A DNA stretch of 23,293 nt from Rhodospirillaceae bacterium (GTDB taxonomy: Bacteria; Pseudomonadota; Alphaproteobacteria; MPNO01; UBA2964), in NCBI GenBank assembly GCA_018660305.1, contig JABJKO010000067.1:1-23293 (forward strand), written 5' to 3'. The translations under genes were made by a program, and so were the position numbers. Below are positions 1 through 7,666 of the stretch, piece by piece. Below the pieces are notes generated by a model, which made no database searches, was not told the origin of the DNA, and saw only the letters and a program-made list of their open reading frames with translations. Each line of letters begins with the position of its first letter. Position 1 is the first letter of the stretch.

Positions 1-96
1 GCCCGCGGATGGTACCGGGGCCGGGGGGGTGGTTGCCTGATTCGCTTTCTGCACGTGTTAACGTCCCGGCAAGGAAGCTGCCGTTAGGCTGGTCTA

Positions 97-912
97 ATGA
101 CAAAACGCCCTCATCAGGCTGTGAAGGCCTATCACAGCAAGAAATTCATCGAGAGTCCGGACGCTCGGCCGGTGCGGCTGCTATCGGAATATCTCGAGCC
201 GCTGGAGCGCTTCGAAGACCATAATATCAAGGACACCATCCTCATCTTCGGCTCGGCGCGGACAAAACCGCGGGACGTTGCGGAGGAGGCCCTGACTGCC
301 ACGAAGACGGAGGGCGGGGACGTCGCGCGGGCCGAGATGGACCTTCACATGTCCCGCTATTATGAGGATACGAGGCAACTGGCCTATCGCCTGACCGAAT
401 GGTCCAAGGGGCTCAACGATACCGGCCGGCGGTTCGTCATCTGTTCGGGAGGCGGGCCGGGCATCATGGAAGCGGCCAACCGGGGCGCCTCCGAGGCCAA
501 GGGTGAAAATATCGGGCTGGGCATCTCGCTTCCCATGGAAGAATCCAACAACCCGTACATCACAAGGCGGCTCGATTTCAGTTTCCACTATTTCTTCATG
601 CGCAAGTTCTGGTTTCTCTATCTCGCCAAGGCAGTGGTCATGATGCCGGGCGGGGTGGGCACCATGGACGAGCTGTTTGAATCCCTGACCCTGGTCCAGA
701 CCGACAAGATCAAAAAACGCCTGCCTATCGTTCTCTATGGCAGTGAATTCTGGGACGAAGTGATCAATTTCGATGCGCTGGCCAAGTTCGGCACCATATC
801 TCCCGAAGATGTGAATCTGTTTCACCGCGCAGATACGGTAGATGAAGCGTTCGATTATATTACAACCCAGTTGACCGAATATGCGGTGGGGCATCCCGGT
901 ATCGGCCTGTAG
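97..912 (+). CDS. LOG-family protein (TIGR00730-type nucleotide phosphoribohydrolase)
   Basis: The 271-residue cytoplasmic protein has a Rossmann-like LOG fold. Visible motifs are FGSAR (residues 51-55), a glycine-rich SGGGPGIMEAANRG segment (117-130) and the family signature PGGVGTMDELFE (184-195), whose PGGxGT and Glu form the nucleotide and catalytic site. Characterised relatives cleave cytokinin riboside 5'-monophosphates or other nucleoside monophosphates into base and ribose 5-phosphate. Many bacterial members were once misannotated as lysine decarboxylases. It is longer than the roughly 190-residue classical LOG because of an N-terminal extension with an insert around residues 60-85. 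The upstream 96 bases hold only a weak -35/-10 candidate (TTGCCT at 33 and TGTTAA at 56), and the RBS is poor. Its 3' end overlaps the next gene by 32 bases. The family is certain; the substrate is not. Confidence 0.9.
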   Translation: MTKRPHQAVKAYHSKKFIESPDARPVRLLSEYLEPLERFEDHNIKDTILIFGSARTKPRDVAEEALTATKTEGGDVARAEMDLHMSRYYEDTRQLAYRLTEWSKGLNDTGRRFVICSGGGPGIMEAANRGASEAKGENIGLGISLPMEESNNPYITRRLDFSFHYFFMRKFWFLYLAKAVVMMPGGVGTMDELFESLTLVQTDKIKKRLPIVLYGSEFWDEVINFDALAKFGTISPEDVNLFHRADTVDEAFDYITTQLTEYAVGHPGIGL

Positions 913-2518
913 GCCAAAAAGGCGGCGGTTTTGGCCGTTCGGCGCTGCCTGCGCGTTTCTATGGATAGTGGCCGTTGCGTCCGGTTCGGCACGGGCCGAA
1001 CCGCTGGTGCGGCTGGTCCATGGCCTTCCCTGGCACGGGGTGTCATCGCTCATCGGTTATCGCGGCCGGTTGTGGTTCGCCAATTCGGTCAAGTTCGTCA
1101 ATCACAACTCAGCCGATCTCTATAGTTTCGACCCCGCGACGGGAAAGACGCGATACGAAAAACACCTGTTCAGCCAGGATGCCGGCGATCCTCTTATCAT
1201 GGGGGGGCTGCTGTACTGGCCGTTCGAGGATTCCCGGTTTTCGCCCGGTCATGGCGAATTCATGGTCACCAATGGCCGTGACTGGGGCTGGCATGTCATT
1301 CCGGCGGGACGGGCGTTCCATACCCATACGATGGCGGGCGCCAGCGGCACTTTATATGCGGCCCTGTCTTCGTGGAGCGCGAAAATCGCGGTGTCCCGGG
1401 ATCGCGGCACAAGCTGGAAGCTGTATTTTGAATATCCGACGCCCGAGAGGAAGGTAAGCCGTATCACGTCTTTGGCCGTTCTGCGGGGAACCGTGTTTGC
1501 CGGTCTTACCACCTGGTACGACGACACTTCACCCAAGTTGCTGCGGGTTGGCTCAGAGGGGGCGGCCCCGGTGCCAGGATGGCCAGTCGGGTCGGAGGTG
1601 ACCCCGACCATCGCTTACAAAGGCTGGGTGTATGCGGTCAATAAAGGGCCGGATGGCTCGGCGTTGTGGCGCACGGACGGACAGCTTGTCGAAAAACTGC
1701 GTGGTCCCGACGGCGTCATCGATTCCTTTGCCAGTGACGGGGAGCAGCTCTGGGCCGTGACGGCGCGCCGGGGCTCCGGTTCCCTGTGGCGCACCATTGA
1801 TGGCAGCCATTGGTCGCCGGTGCATCGGTTCGAGGCAGTGAGGCCGCTGTCCGTGGCCGTGTTTGGCGGGGCGCCTTACGTGGGAGTTCTGTCAGACGGG
1901 GGCGGCGAACTTTGGGGACCGGAGAAGGCTGTCGCGCCGGGTTTTAATGCCCCGATCAGAGACTTGCCAAAATCCCCCCGGCTGTCCGCCCCGCGACGAC
2001 AAGCCGCGCTGGCGGCTCTGGATAAGGTACTGGCTGACAGAAATCAGTACCGGCGGCTGCGATTTGCCGTCAGGCCGCTGGCGCTCGACCGGTCGAAGAA
2101 GACTTCGGACGCTCTGATCCAGCGTCTTTCGGGACCTTTTCCCGAGGGGAGCGCGCGCATGTTCGGCCGCCGCCGGATTGCCACCGACCGGATGGCCCAA
2201 TGGTACCTGCTGTGGGCTCTCGCCCATAATGGCCAGGGCCGCGTGCCGCTCCGCTATCTGGATATTCCCTGGACCAGCAAGCCCAACCGGGCGGAAAAAT
2301 ATATCCAGCAGCCGCTCGCCGCCGCCTGGGCGGTGGCCCGGTTAAATCAACGGGATCGTGCGACGCTGTCGGCCCTGATAAAGCGGTTGGACCGTCCGGG
2401 GGATCCGAAGTGGCTCACTGGAGACATGGTGGGCGCGCTGACGGATTTGACGGGGAAACGGTTCGGCTATGATGTGGGGGCGTGGCGCCGCTGGTGGCGG
2501 GACCGACCGGACCCCTAA
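881..2518 (+). CDS. Secreted beta-propeller-like protein with Asp-box motifs, unknown function
   Basis: The 545-residue protein starts with a clear Sec signal: basic RPKRRR (11-16), a hydrophobic core (17-34) and a probable SARA cleavage site before Glu40. The signal supports the ATG at 881 even though it overlaps the upstream LOG gene by 32 bases. The mature part is rich in Trp, Gly and Tyr and has blade-like repeats. One canonical Asp-box (SxDxGxxW) is seen as SRDRGTSW at 172-179, and a degenerate one as TIDGSHW at about 306-312, as in sialidase-like or BNR propellers. From about residue 370 the sequence becomes Arg/Ala-rich and helical. It ends with LTGKRFGYDVGAWRRWWR, a pattern that I associate with the ends of HEAT-type repeat proteins. 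No catalytic residues can be assigned. It is likely periplasmic or extracellular, and it is convergent with the next gene 13 bases away. Confidence 0.8.
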   Translation: MRWGIPVSACRPKRRRFWPFGAACAFLWIVAVASGSARAEPLVRLVHGLPWHGVSSLIGYRGRLWFANSVKFVNHNSADLYSFDPATGKTRYEKHLFSQDAGDPLIMGGLLYWPFEDSRFSPGHGEFMVTNGRDWGWHVIPAGRAFHTHTMAGASGTLYAALSSWSAKIAVSRDRGTSWKLYFEYPTPERKVSRITSLAVLRGTVFAGLTTWYDDTSPKLLRVGSEGAAPVPGWPVGSEVTPTIAYKGWVYAVNKGPDGSALWRTDGQLVEKLRGPDGVIDSFASDGEQLWAVTARRGSGSLWRTIDGSHWSPVHRFEAVRPLSVAVFGGAPYVGVLSDGGGELWGPEKAVAPGFNAPIRDLPKSPRLSAPRRQAALAALDKVLADRNQYRRLRFAVRPLALDRSKKTSDALIQRLSGPFPEGSARMFGRRRIATDRMAQWYLLWALAHNGQGRVPLRYLDIPWTSKPNRAEKYIQQPLAAAWAVARLNQRDRATLSALIKRLDRPGDPKWLTGDMVGALTDLTGKRFGYDVGAWRRWWRDRPDP

Positions 2519-2531
2519 CAGGAACATGATT

Positions 2532-3365
2532 TTAGAAAGTCAGCTTGCCGGCGACACCGGTTGTGACGTCGACATCGTCGATGTCCGCATCCTTTTGGTC
2601 GGGTGAATTACCCTTGACGGAAAAGAAAATCGACAGGGATGGCAACGCGGAGTTGGTGTTTCTTGCGCGGCCGAACAGGAGATCACCACCCGTTCTCAAT
2701 TCCCAGGCGGTATCGTTTTCCCTGTTCATCTGACCCGGGGCCGTATGCAGATCCTGATAGATCTTCGCTGTGATCCCCATACCCCGCGCCCAATCGGTAG
2801 TCTTGAGGAAGCTCGCCGACGCCCCTAGTTTCTGGGTCCGTCCGCCGAATTCGTCGGGGCGGCTATTACCAAGGGATGCCGTGAAATTCGTAGCCCAGCC
2901 GTTGCTCGTCATCGAACGGGACAGGCTCAGAATGTCCTCCTGCGGATCGCTTACAAACAGGTTTGTGCCGCCGCCGTCGGAATTTCTGGTAGTGAACGAA
3001 AAGGTGACGCGATCATCCGGCGTACCCCAGCCGGCGGATATGGTGTAGGCGAGACTGCGCTCATCGTCGGCGGCATGGGGGGAATAAGATTCCATGGTCG
3101 GCCCGGACACATCCTGCCGTTCGGACGATCTGACGGTAAAATTTATGGCACCTGGTGCAAAGCTTCCCCATTCACGCCGGTCGAGATCAAACCCCAGTGA
3201 ACCGGATTTCGTATCGCGCTGAACGATCAGATCTTCGATGCTGGGTGTTTGGAGGATGGCTACCTCATCGGCCACAGATGGTAGCGGACTGCCAAACGCC
3301 ATGGCAAAGACAAGCGGGGCCATTGTTTTAGCAAAGGATTTGGGGTTTGCGCGGCGTGGAAGCAT
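2532..3365 (-). CDS. Predicted outer-membrane beta-barrel protein, unknown function
   Basis: The frame is open to 3395, but the ATG at 3365 has a GGAGGG ribosome site about five bases upstream, so the 277-residue version is chosen. It begins with a basic n-region and a hydrophobic stretch, with a probable cleavage site near SVAD (about residue 32). The mature part alternates polar and hydrophobic residues in strand-sized blocks such as SLAYTISAGWG, RVTFSFTTRN and ATNFTASLG. It ends in GKLTF, with the terminal Phe typical of barrel proteins recognised by BamA. These features suggest a small outer-membrane barrel. I do not recognise a family. A perfect inverted repeat lies about 60-80 bases upstream and may control it. 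The upstream neighbour on the same strand is the UbiD gene, 171 bases away, so this is probably a separate transcript. Confidence 0.7.
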   Translation of the reverse strand: MLPRRANPKSFAKTMAPLVFAMAFGSPLPSVADEVAILQTPSIEDLIVQRDTKSGSLGFDLDRREWGSFAPGAINFTVRSSERQDVSGPTMESYSPHAADDERSLAYTISAGWGTPDDRVTFSFTTRNSDGGGTNLFVSDPQEDILSLSRSMTSNGWATNFTASLGNSRPDEFGGRTQKLGASASFLKTTDWARGMGITAKIYQDLHTAPGQMNRENDTAWELRTGGDLLFGRARNTNSALPSLSIFFSVKGNSPDQKDADIDDVDVTTGVAGKLTF

Positions 3366-3426
3366 ATTGCTCCCTCCATTTCGTTGCGCGCCCACCTGGG
3401 GGCCGGTTCACTCACCAACCCGATTT

Positions 3427-3443
3427 ATTGTACCGTTTACAAT
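3427..3443 (-). promoter_or_regulatory. Operator-like perfect inverted repeat overlapping a putative -10
   Basis: ATTGTA and TACAAT form a perfect 6-5-6 inverted repeat around CCGTT. On the minus strand the downstream arm (TACAAT) resembles a -10 box and lies about 60 bases before the start codon at 3365, so a repressor bound here would block initiation. No regulator gene is in the window, so the bound protein is unknown. Confidence 0.4.
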
Positions 3444-3536
3444 GATGGCCGGGTTGGAGGCCCGACACAACTAAAATCCCCCATCTGGACGATACGATCT
3501 TGCTGCCCTAAATCGTAAGGAATGGTTAATAAGGCC

Positions 3537-5087
3537 TTAATCTAAAGGGGTATCTTCGCTGTCGTCGAACGCGGTGAGGGTGGGGGAAGCCCCTGGCAGG
3601 CCAAGCTCATTCCAGCGGCTGGCAACCCCGTCATGAACCGATTTTCGGATCAGAGTGCGAACCGGAAATTCCTTGAGATACCGGTGTGGTTTGCAGGCAT
3701 CAATCAGCGCTTTCGACGCGTAGGGACGCAATTCCGGTGAATACTGGCTGGGATCGAGTCCCGTCGACCAGGTTTTCCGCTGGATATCGATATCGTCCAC
3801 CGGATTGGAACGGGTGCTCATGGCCCAGATGACCTGGTTCATATCGGCGGGGTCCACATCCTCGTCCACCGCGACGATCCATTTGGTGAAATAGGCGCCG
3901 GCCGGACATTGGGCCGCGGCCGATAGCGCCTGGGCGACATGACCGGCATATTGCTGGCGGATCGAGATCACCGTCATGCCCCAGCTGGCGGCCGCCGCGG
4001 GGGGGCACCAGACACCCTCGATACCGGGAATGCCGAAGCGCTCCAGATCGTCCCATATGGCGGCCGACCGCATGATGGCATAGTAGGCGCCAATCTCGCA
4101 GGCCGGGTAATCCGCCATCAGGGCCGCGGTGTGTATGGGATTGCGGCGCATATGCAATGCCTTGACCTCGATCACCGGCTGCGGCCCCTCGGGCCGGCCA
4201 TAATAGCCGGTGAACTCGCCCAGCGGGCCTTCCATGGCCATATCGTCGGCACTGACCGTGCCTTCGATGACAATCTCTGCACGGGCCGGGATCGGCAGTG
4301 AGGTGGCGACGCCGGACGTGAGCTCCATGGGGGTGCCAATCAACCCGCCGATGATGTCGAGCTCCGAAACATCCGAGCCATAGGATTGCGCGGCGACCAT
4401 AAAGGGCACCGGATCGATGCCATAGGAGGCGACCACCTCGCACGGTTCGCCCCGCGCCCACCAGGCCTCCCTGTCCAGCAACCCGTGCTTGCCGGGGGAA
4501 CAATACATGCCGACCCGGCGGGGGCCCTGCACCATCTGGCGGTAACAGCCCACATTGATGCGGCCCGAATCCGGGTTGCGCGTGAAGGTGATATCGCCGG
4601 TGCCGATATAATCGCCGCCATCGCGGGGCCAGAAACGCGGTGCCGGCAGTTTGGTAAGATCGATATCGTCACCGGTCAGGACGATTTCGTTGACCGGCGC
4701 GCTCTCCGCCGCAACATCCACCGGTGCCAGGCGGCGCTTTGCGCGTTCGCGCAAGGCCAATACCATGTCCCGTGTGGACAGATCCGGGTCGATGCCGACC
4801 GCGAGGGCAAAGCGCCGATTGCTGGCGCCCAACATGTTGGACAGCACTCTTGTGCCGCTTTTATCCCCGATGATGTTCTCGAACAGCAGCGCCGGCGAAT
4901 TTTCGTTTTGCGCCACCATATAGGTCGCGGCGGCAAGCTCCTCCCGGGCGCTGACAGGAGCGGTCACCCGGTGAAGTCCACCATCGGCCTCGACCAGATC
5001 GAGCCATTCGCGCAAATCCTGCGGACCGCGCTGGTTGTCGGCGGAATGGGGGATGCGTTGCGCCGGATCTCGTGATTTTTCTTCCAT
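3537..5087 (-). CDS. UbiD-family prenyl-FMN-dependent decarboxylase
   Basis: This is a (de)carboxylase of the UbiD superfamily acting on aromatic, phenolic or alpha,beta-unsaturated acids. It needs prenylated FMN made by a UbiX homologue, which is not in this window. Numbered from the ATG at 5087 (516 residues), the catalytic residues match the Fdc1 pattern. Arg183 lies in INVGCYR, and Glu286 and Glu291 lie in EGPLGEFTGYYG. The metal and cofactor ligands Asn178, His201 (GKHG) and about Glu242 keep the same spacing as Fdc1 Asn168, His191 and Glu233. An upstream TTG at 5123 would add 12 residues, but neither start has a strong RBS. The protein is close to UbiD/Fdc1 length and apparently intact. 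The substrate cannot be assigned; general decarboxylation in aromatic catabolism is more likely than ubiquinone synthesis given the neighbours. It is divergent from the OmpA-like gene. Confidence 0.92.
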   Translation of the reverse strand: MEEKSRDPAQRIPHSADNQRGPQDLREWLDLVEADGGLHRVTAPVSAREELAAATYMVAQNENSPALLFENIIGDKSGTRVLSNMLGASNRRFALAVGIDPDLSTRDMVLALRERAKRRLAPVDVAAESAPVNEIVLTGDDIDLTKLPAPRFWPRDGGDYIGTGDITFTRNPDSGRINVGCYRQMVQGPRRVGMYCSPGKHGLLDREAWWARGEPCEVVASYGIDPVPFMVAAQSYGSDVSELDIIGGLIGTPMELTSGVATSLPIPARAEIVIEGTVSADDMAMEGPLGEFTGYYGRPEGPQPVIEVKALHMRRNPIHTAALMADYPACEIGAYYAIMRSAAIWDDLERFGIPGIEGVWCPPAAAASWGMTVISIRQQYAGHVAQALSAAAQCPAGAYFTKWIVAVDEDVDPADMNQVIWAMSTRSNPVDDIDIQRKTWSTGLDPSQYSPELRPYASKALIDACKPHRYLKEFPVRTLIRKSVHDGVASRWNELGLPGASPTLTAFDDSEDTPLD

Positions 5088-5265
5088 AAACGCGACTGTG
5101 CCACGCCCATAGAATTCAGGCAAAGGCCGGTATGGTCACTTCCCGATTATCGCTCCTTATTCGCTCCTCCTTTGTTGCCACCTATTAGGGGTTGCCCTAG
5201 GGGAAATTTAGACATAGTCAAGGGTGTCTGACGGGGTCGGTTTGAACGAATGAAGGGAAATTCCG

Positions 5266-6123
5266 ATGAATAAATTAGTGGGAGTCGTTGCAGCGGTTGC
5301 GCTGGGTGGACTACTTGCCGCTTGTGGCAACAATACTGCGGAAATTGCGAAAATGGGCGTCAAGGGTGGTGCCTATGAGAAGGGCCTTCATAAAGGCTAT
5401 CTCAAGCTCGCCCGGGACGAACACAAGGAATATGATTACGGTGACGCGGTCACCTTTGAAGAACGGGCCGTGATGGCCGCCAAAGGAAAGCCGACGGCGC
5501 CGGAAATGGTCTCCGCGCGCAGTATTCCCAAGAAGCACCAGAAGGGTTTGGCCGCCGGATACAAGCGGCTGACCGCGGCCATGTCGAAGGGCGGCGCCAA
5601 GAAGGCAGGCAAGCATGCTGCCGCGGCGCAGACGAGCTTCGAATGCTGGATGCAGGAAGCCGAAGAAAATCTGCAGAAGAAGCATATCGCGGCCTGCCGG
5701 AACAAATTCTACGGTGACATGGCCCAGCTGGAAAATGCGGTTTATGCATCTCCGGTGAAGGTTGCCAAGAAAAAGAAGAAAAAGGCCCGTAAGCCGCAAA
5801 CCATCCAGTATGTGGTGTATTTCGATTTCAACAGCGCCAAGCTGAGCAAGTCTGGCATGAACGCCGTTGATTTCATCAAGGGCAACACCAAGAAGGGTGC
5901 CAAGATTTCTCTGGCGGCCTTTGCCGACCGGGCGGGTTCTCCGGAATACAACAACATCCTGGCCACCAAGCGGGCCAAGGCTGTTTTTGGGGCGCTGCAG
6001 AAAGCCGGCATCAAGGATGACATCGGCATCAGCGTTTTTGGCGAAGAGAAAAATTCGGTGAAGACGAAAGACGGCGTTAAACAAAAATTGAACCGCCGGG
6101 TCGAGGTCTTAGTTACCCAGTAA
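5266..6123 (+). CDS. OmpA-domain outer-membrane lipoprotein
   Basis: The 285-residue protein starts with a lipoprotein signal ending in the lipobox LAAC, with Cys20 as the lipidation site. An RBS-like GAAGGGAAA precedes the ATG. The middle region (about 35-160) is helical and charged, with an FExWxxEAEENLQ segment (about 125-136) suggesting a dedicated N-terminal domain. A lysine-rich linker (about 166-177) leads to a C-terminal OmpA/MotB domain (about 180-285). That domain contains YFDFNSAKL and FADRAGSPEYNN...KRAKAV. Asp221 and Arg236 occupy the peptidoglycan (diaminopimelate) binding positions of the family, so the protein likely tethers outer membrane to cell wall, in the manner of Pal. 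It has its own promoter region divergent from the UbiD gene and a strong terminator 40 bases downstream, so it is monocistronic. It is not a canonical Pal because of the extra N-terminal domain. Confidence 0.88.
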   Translation: MNKLVGVVAAVALGGLLAACGNNTAEIAKMGVKGGAYEKGLHKGYLKLARDEHKEYDYGDAVTFEERAVMAAKGKPTAPEMVSARSIPKKHQKGLAAGYKRLTAAMSKGGAKKAGKHAAAAQTSFECWMQEAEENLQKKHIAACRNKFYGDMAQLENAVYASPVKVAKKKKKKARKPQTIQYVVYFDFNSAKLSKSGMNAVDFIKGNTKKGAKISLAAFADRAGSPEYNNILATKRAKAVFGALQKAGIKDDIGISVFGEEKNSVKTKDGVKQKLNRRVEVLVTQ

Positions 6124-6163
6124 CCCCTCGGTAGGGTAAGGGCAGGGCTTATGTAGCCCGCTC

Positions 6164-6215
6164 AAACAGAAAGCGGCGGCTCCTCGAATATGAGGGGCCG
6201 CCGTTTCTGTTTTTC
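6164..6215. terminator. Long, probably bidirectional intrinsic terminator
   Basis: A stem of about 21 base pairs with one bulged G and one G-T wobble pairs 6164-6185 with 6192-6212 around a six-base loop. On the plus strand a T-rich tract (TTTCTGTTTTTC) follows. The outer stem is A-rich on one arm and T-rich on the other, so it should also work for minus-strand transcription. It sits between the convergent ends of the OmpA-like gene and the cupin gene. Confidence 0.8.
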
Positions 6216-6238
6216 AGTTTAGCCGGTTCGACGGAAGC

Positions 6239-6649
6239 TTATGAATCCGCCGGCGCTTTTTCCCGGTTGTTGCGGATCTTGACGTTGCCGAGGATGTCTT
6301 TGCGGGTTTTGTGGTCGATGATCATGATGTCATCCTGCGACCCGGTTCGGTTGCCCATCATGATCATGGGGCCGTCGCCGGTATTTTCCAGCCGGTAAAA
6401 CGAGCCGCCATTGATCAGCGCCGCCATGCCGGGGTTGAGCTCGGCCTTGCCGCCATCAGGAAAAGACATGGTGCACTGGCCCTCGAAACAGATGAAGGTC
6501 TGGTCCGCATTGTGGCAATGCATTTCGTCATGGTCGCCGGGGTTGGGATAGTAATGCACCCAGGAATGCATCTTGCGGGTGTTAAATACCTTGGTGCGTT
6601 TCTTTTCGGTCTTGCCGATCTCGATGCAATCGATGATTTCGATGGCCAT
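6239..6649 (-). CDS. Small cupin-domain protein with altered metal ligands
   Basis: The ATG at 6649 is chosen because AGGAG lies just upstream and because a longer reading would run into the preceding VOC gene. The 136-residue protein is a single cupin barrel. Motif 1 reads G38-x5-H44-x-H46-x3-Q50-x6-G57, so the usual Glu is Gln. Motif 2 (GMAALINGGSFYRLEN, 74-89) has Asn for Pro and Tyr85 where the third His is expected. A metal site of two His plus Gln/Tyr, or loss of metal, is inferred. It follows the VOC gene by 14 bases on the same strand and is very probably co-transcribed with it. Roles seen for small cupins include ring-opening dioxygenases, isomerases and binding proteins; none can be assigned here. 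The transcript ends at the long terminator. Confidence 0.82.
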   Translation of the reverse strand: MAIEIIDCIEIGKTEKKRTKVFNTRKMHSWVHYYPNPGDHDEMHCHNADQTFICFEGQCTMSFPDGGKAELNPGMAALINGGSFYRLENTGDGPMIMMGNRTGSQDDIMIIDHKTRKDILGNVKIRNNREKAPADS

Positions 6650-6663
6650 GAATTTTCTCCTGT

Positions 6664-7473
6664 TCAGTGATCCTGGTGTACGTCGATGAGTGTGCCGTCC
6701 GGGTCGGCCAGACGGTAATCGCCATGGGGGCAGCGGCCCAGCAGCGCCAGCCGTGCCTTGCCCTCGTCGTTGAAATCGATGTCCCGCGGCCACAGGCCCG
6801 GGTTCTGTGTCTTCAGCTCTTCCACATGTTTGATAAAGCCGTCGAGATCATGGGTGCGGAACCCGATATGATCCATCGCCGGCTGTTCGATACCGGTGCC
6901 GTTAAAATCGGAAATCTTCCACGGCAGGATCGACATGGTGACCCGCCCGTCGGTCAGATTATACGAGCCGTCCTCGGTGGAGACATTGCGCGGTTCGAGC
7001 TCGAACACATCCGTATAGAAACTGGCGACCCGTTCCGGCTGGCGCACCCGGATGGCGAAATGATCCAGGGTCATGTCCTGCTTCCAGGTTTCCATGTCGT
7101 AGACCTCGGCGCGGTTCTCATGGCCGGGCTGCGACAAATCGAAATAATTACCCGCCGGATCATGGGTGCTGAAGCTGGCGAAGGGCCGGTTGGACGGCCG
7201 CTTGACCACCTCGATGTCGGGATAGTCCTTGGCGATGCGTGAGCACGCCAGATCGAAATCCTCCACCTCGATGCCGAAATGATCGAGCCCGCCGCGCCGC
7301 CCCGGACGCCGCGGGATCAGGGTCATGCCGATATAGCCGTCACCCACCGAAATGGCCGACTGCTCGCGCTCGGTCACGCCCGACACCTTCATGCCCATGT
7401 AAGCCCGGTAGAACATACCGAGGACGGTGTACTGATCGGTGGTGATGGCAAGATGATTGAGCTTGGCAAACAT
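6664..7473 (-). CDS. Two-domain VOC (glyoxalase/extradiol dioxygenase-like) protein
   Basis: The 269-residue protein carries two vicinal-oxygen-chelate domains, one at about 1-118 and one at about 135-269, the arrangement of type I extradiol dioxygenases and some hydroxyacid dioxygenases. Candidate metal residues are His7, His65 and Asp112 in the first domain, and His138, His202 and Asp264 in the second. Asp takes the place of the more common Glu in both. An RBS (GGGAGGG) precedes the ATG. It is the first gene of an operon with the cupin gene. Proximity to UbiD and Rieske genes makes an aromatic ring-cleavage or related role plausible. The Asp substitutions and moderate length mean that the reaction is not certain; a glyoxalase- or epimerase-type activity is possible. 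Confidence 0.85.
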   Translation of the reverse strand: MFAKLNHLAITTDQYTVLGMFYRAYMGMKVSGVTEREQSAISVGDGYIGMTLIPRRPGRRGGLDHFGIEVEDFDLACSRIAKDYPDIEVVKRPSNRPFASFSTHDPAGNYFDLSQPGHENRAEVYDMETWKQDMTLDHFAIRVRQPERVASFYTDVFELEPRNVSTEDGSYNLTDGRVTMSILPWKISDFNGTGIEQPAMDHIGFRTHDLDGFIKHVEELKTQNPGLWPRDIDFNDEGKARLALLGRCPHGDYRLADPDGTLIDVHQDH

Positions 7474-7616
7474 GACGATGACCCTCCCGGCCGGACTTTT
7501 AGATTATAGCACATTGTCGCGCCGGATGGGGCCGCCGTCGAGTCGTTTTAGAGGGTGGGTTAGAACCAAAATTTATAGGCGAGAGGCGCTGCGGCAGCGA
7601 CTGTCTCAAGCGGAGG

Positions 7617-7660
7617 GCAGAACCCGAACGTGCGCTTTCGATTTCCCCGCGGGTTTCTGC
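7617..7660 (-). terminator. Hairpin just downstream of the Rieske oxygenase gene
   Basis: GCAGAACCCG (7617-7626) pairs with CGGGTTTCTGC (7650-7660), ten base pairs with one bulge and a loop of 23 bases. It lies seven bases past the stop of the minus-strand Rieske gene. No clear U-tract follows in that direction, so it could be a weak terminator or mRNA-stabilising hairpin. Confidence 0.35.
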
Positions 7661-7666
7661 ATAAGA

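Noticed and set aside
181..1053. A 290-codon open frame on the minus strand opposite the LOG gene
   Set aside because: It is a mirror of high-GC coding sequence, with no motif or RBS, and conflicts with the clearly recognised LOG protein.
3530..3550. Palindrome TAAGGCCTTA at the UbiD stop as a terminator
   Set aside because: It has no loop and no U-tract, and is short and AT-rich, so chance is likely.
3700..4503. A 267-codon frame overlapping the UbiD gene on the same strand
   Set aside because: It is Arg/Gly/His-rich without motifs, while the UbiD frame holds all catalytic residues.
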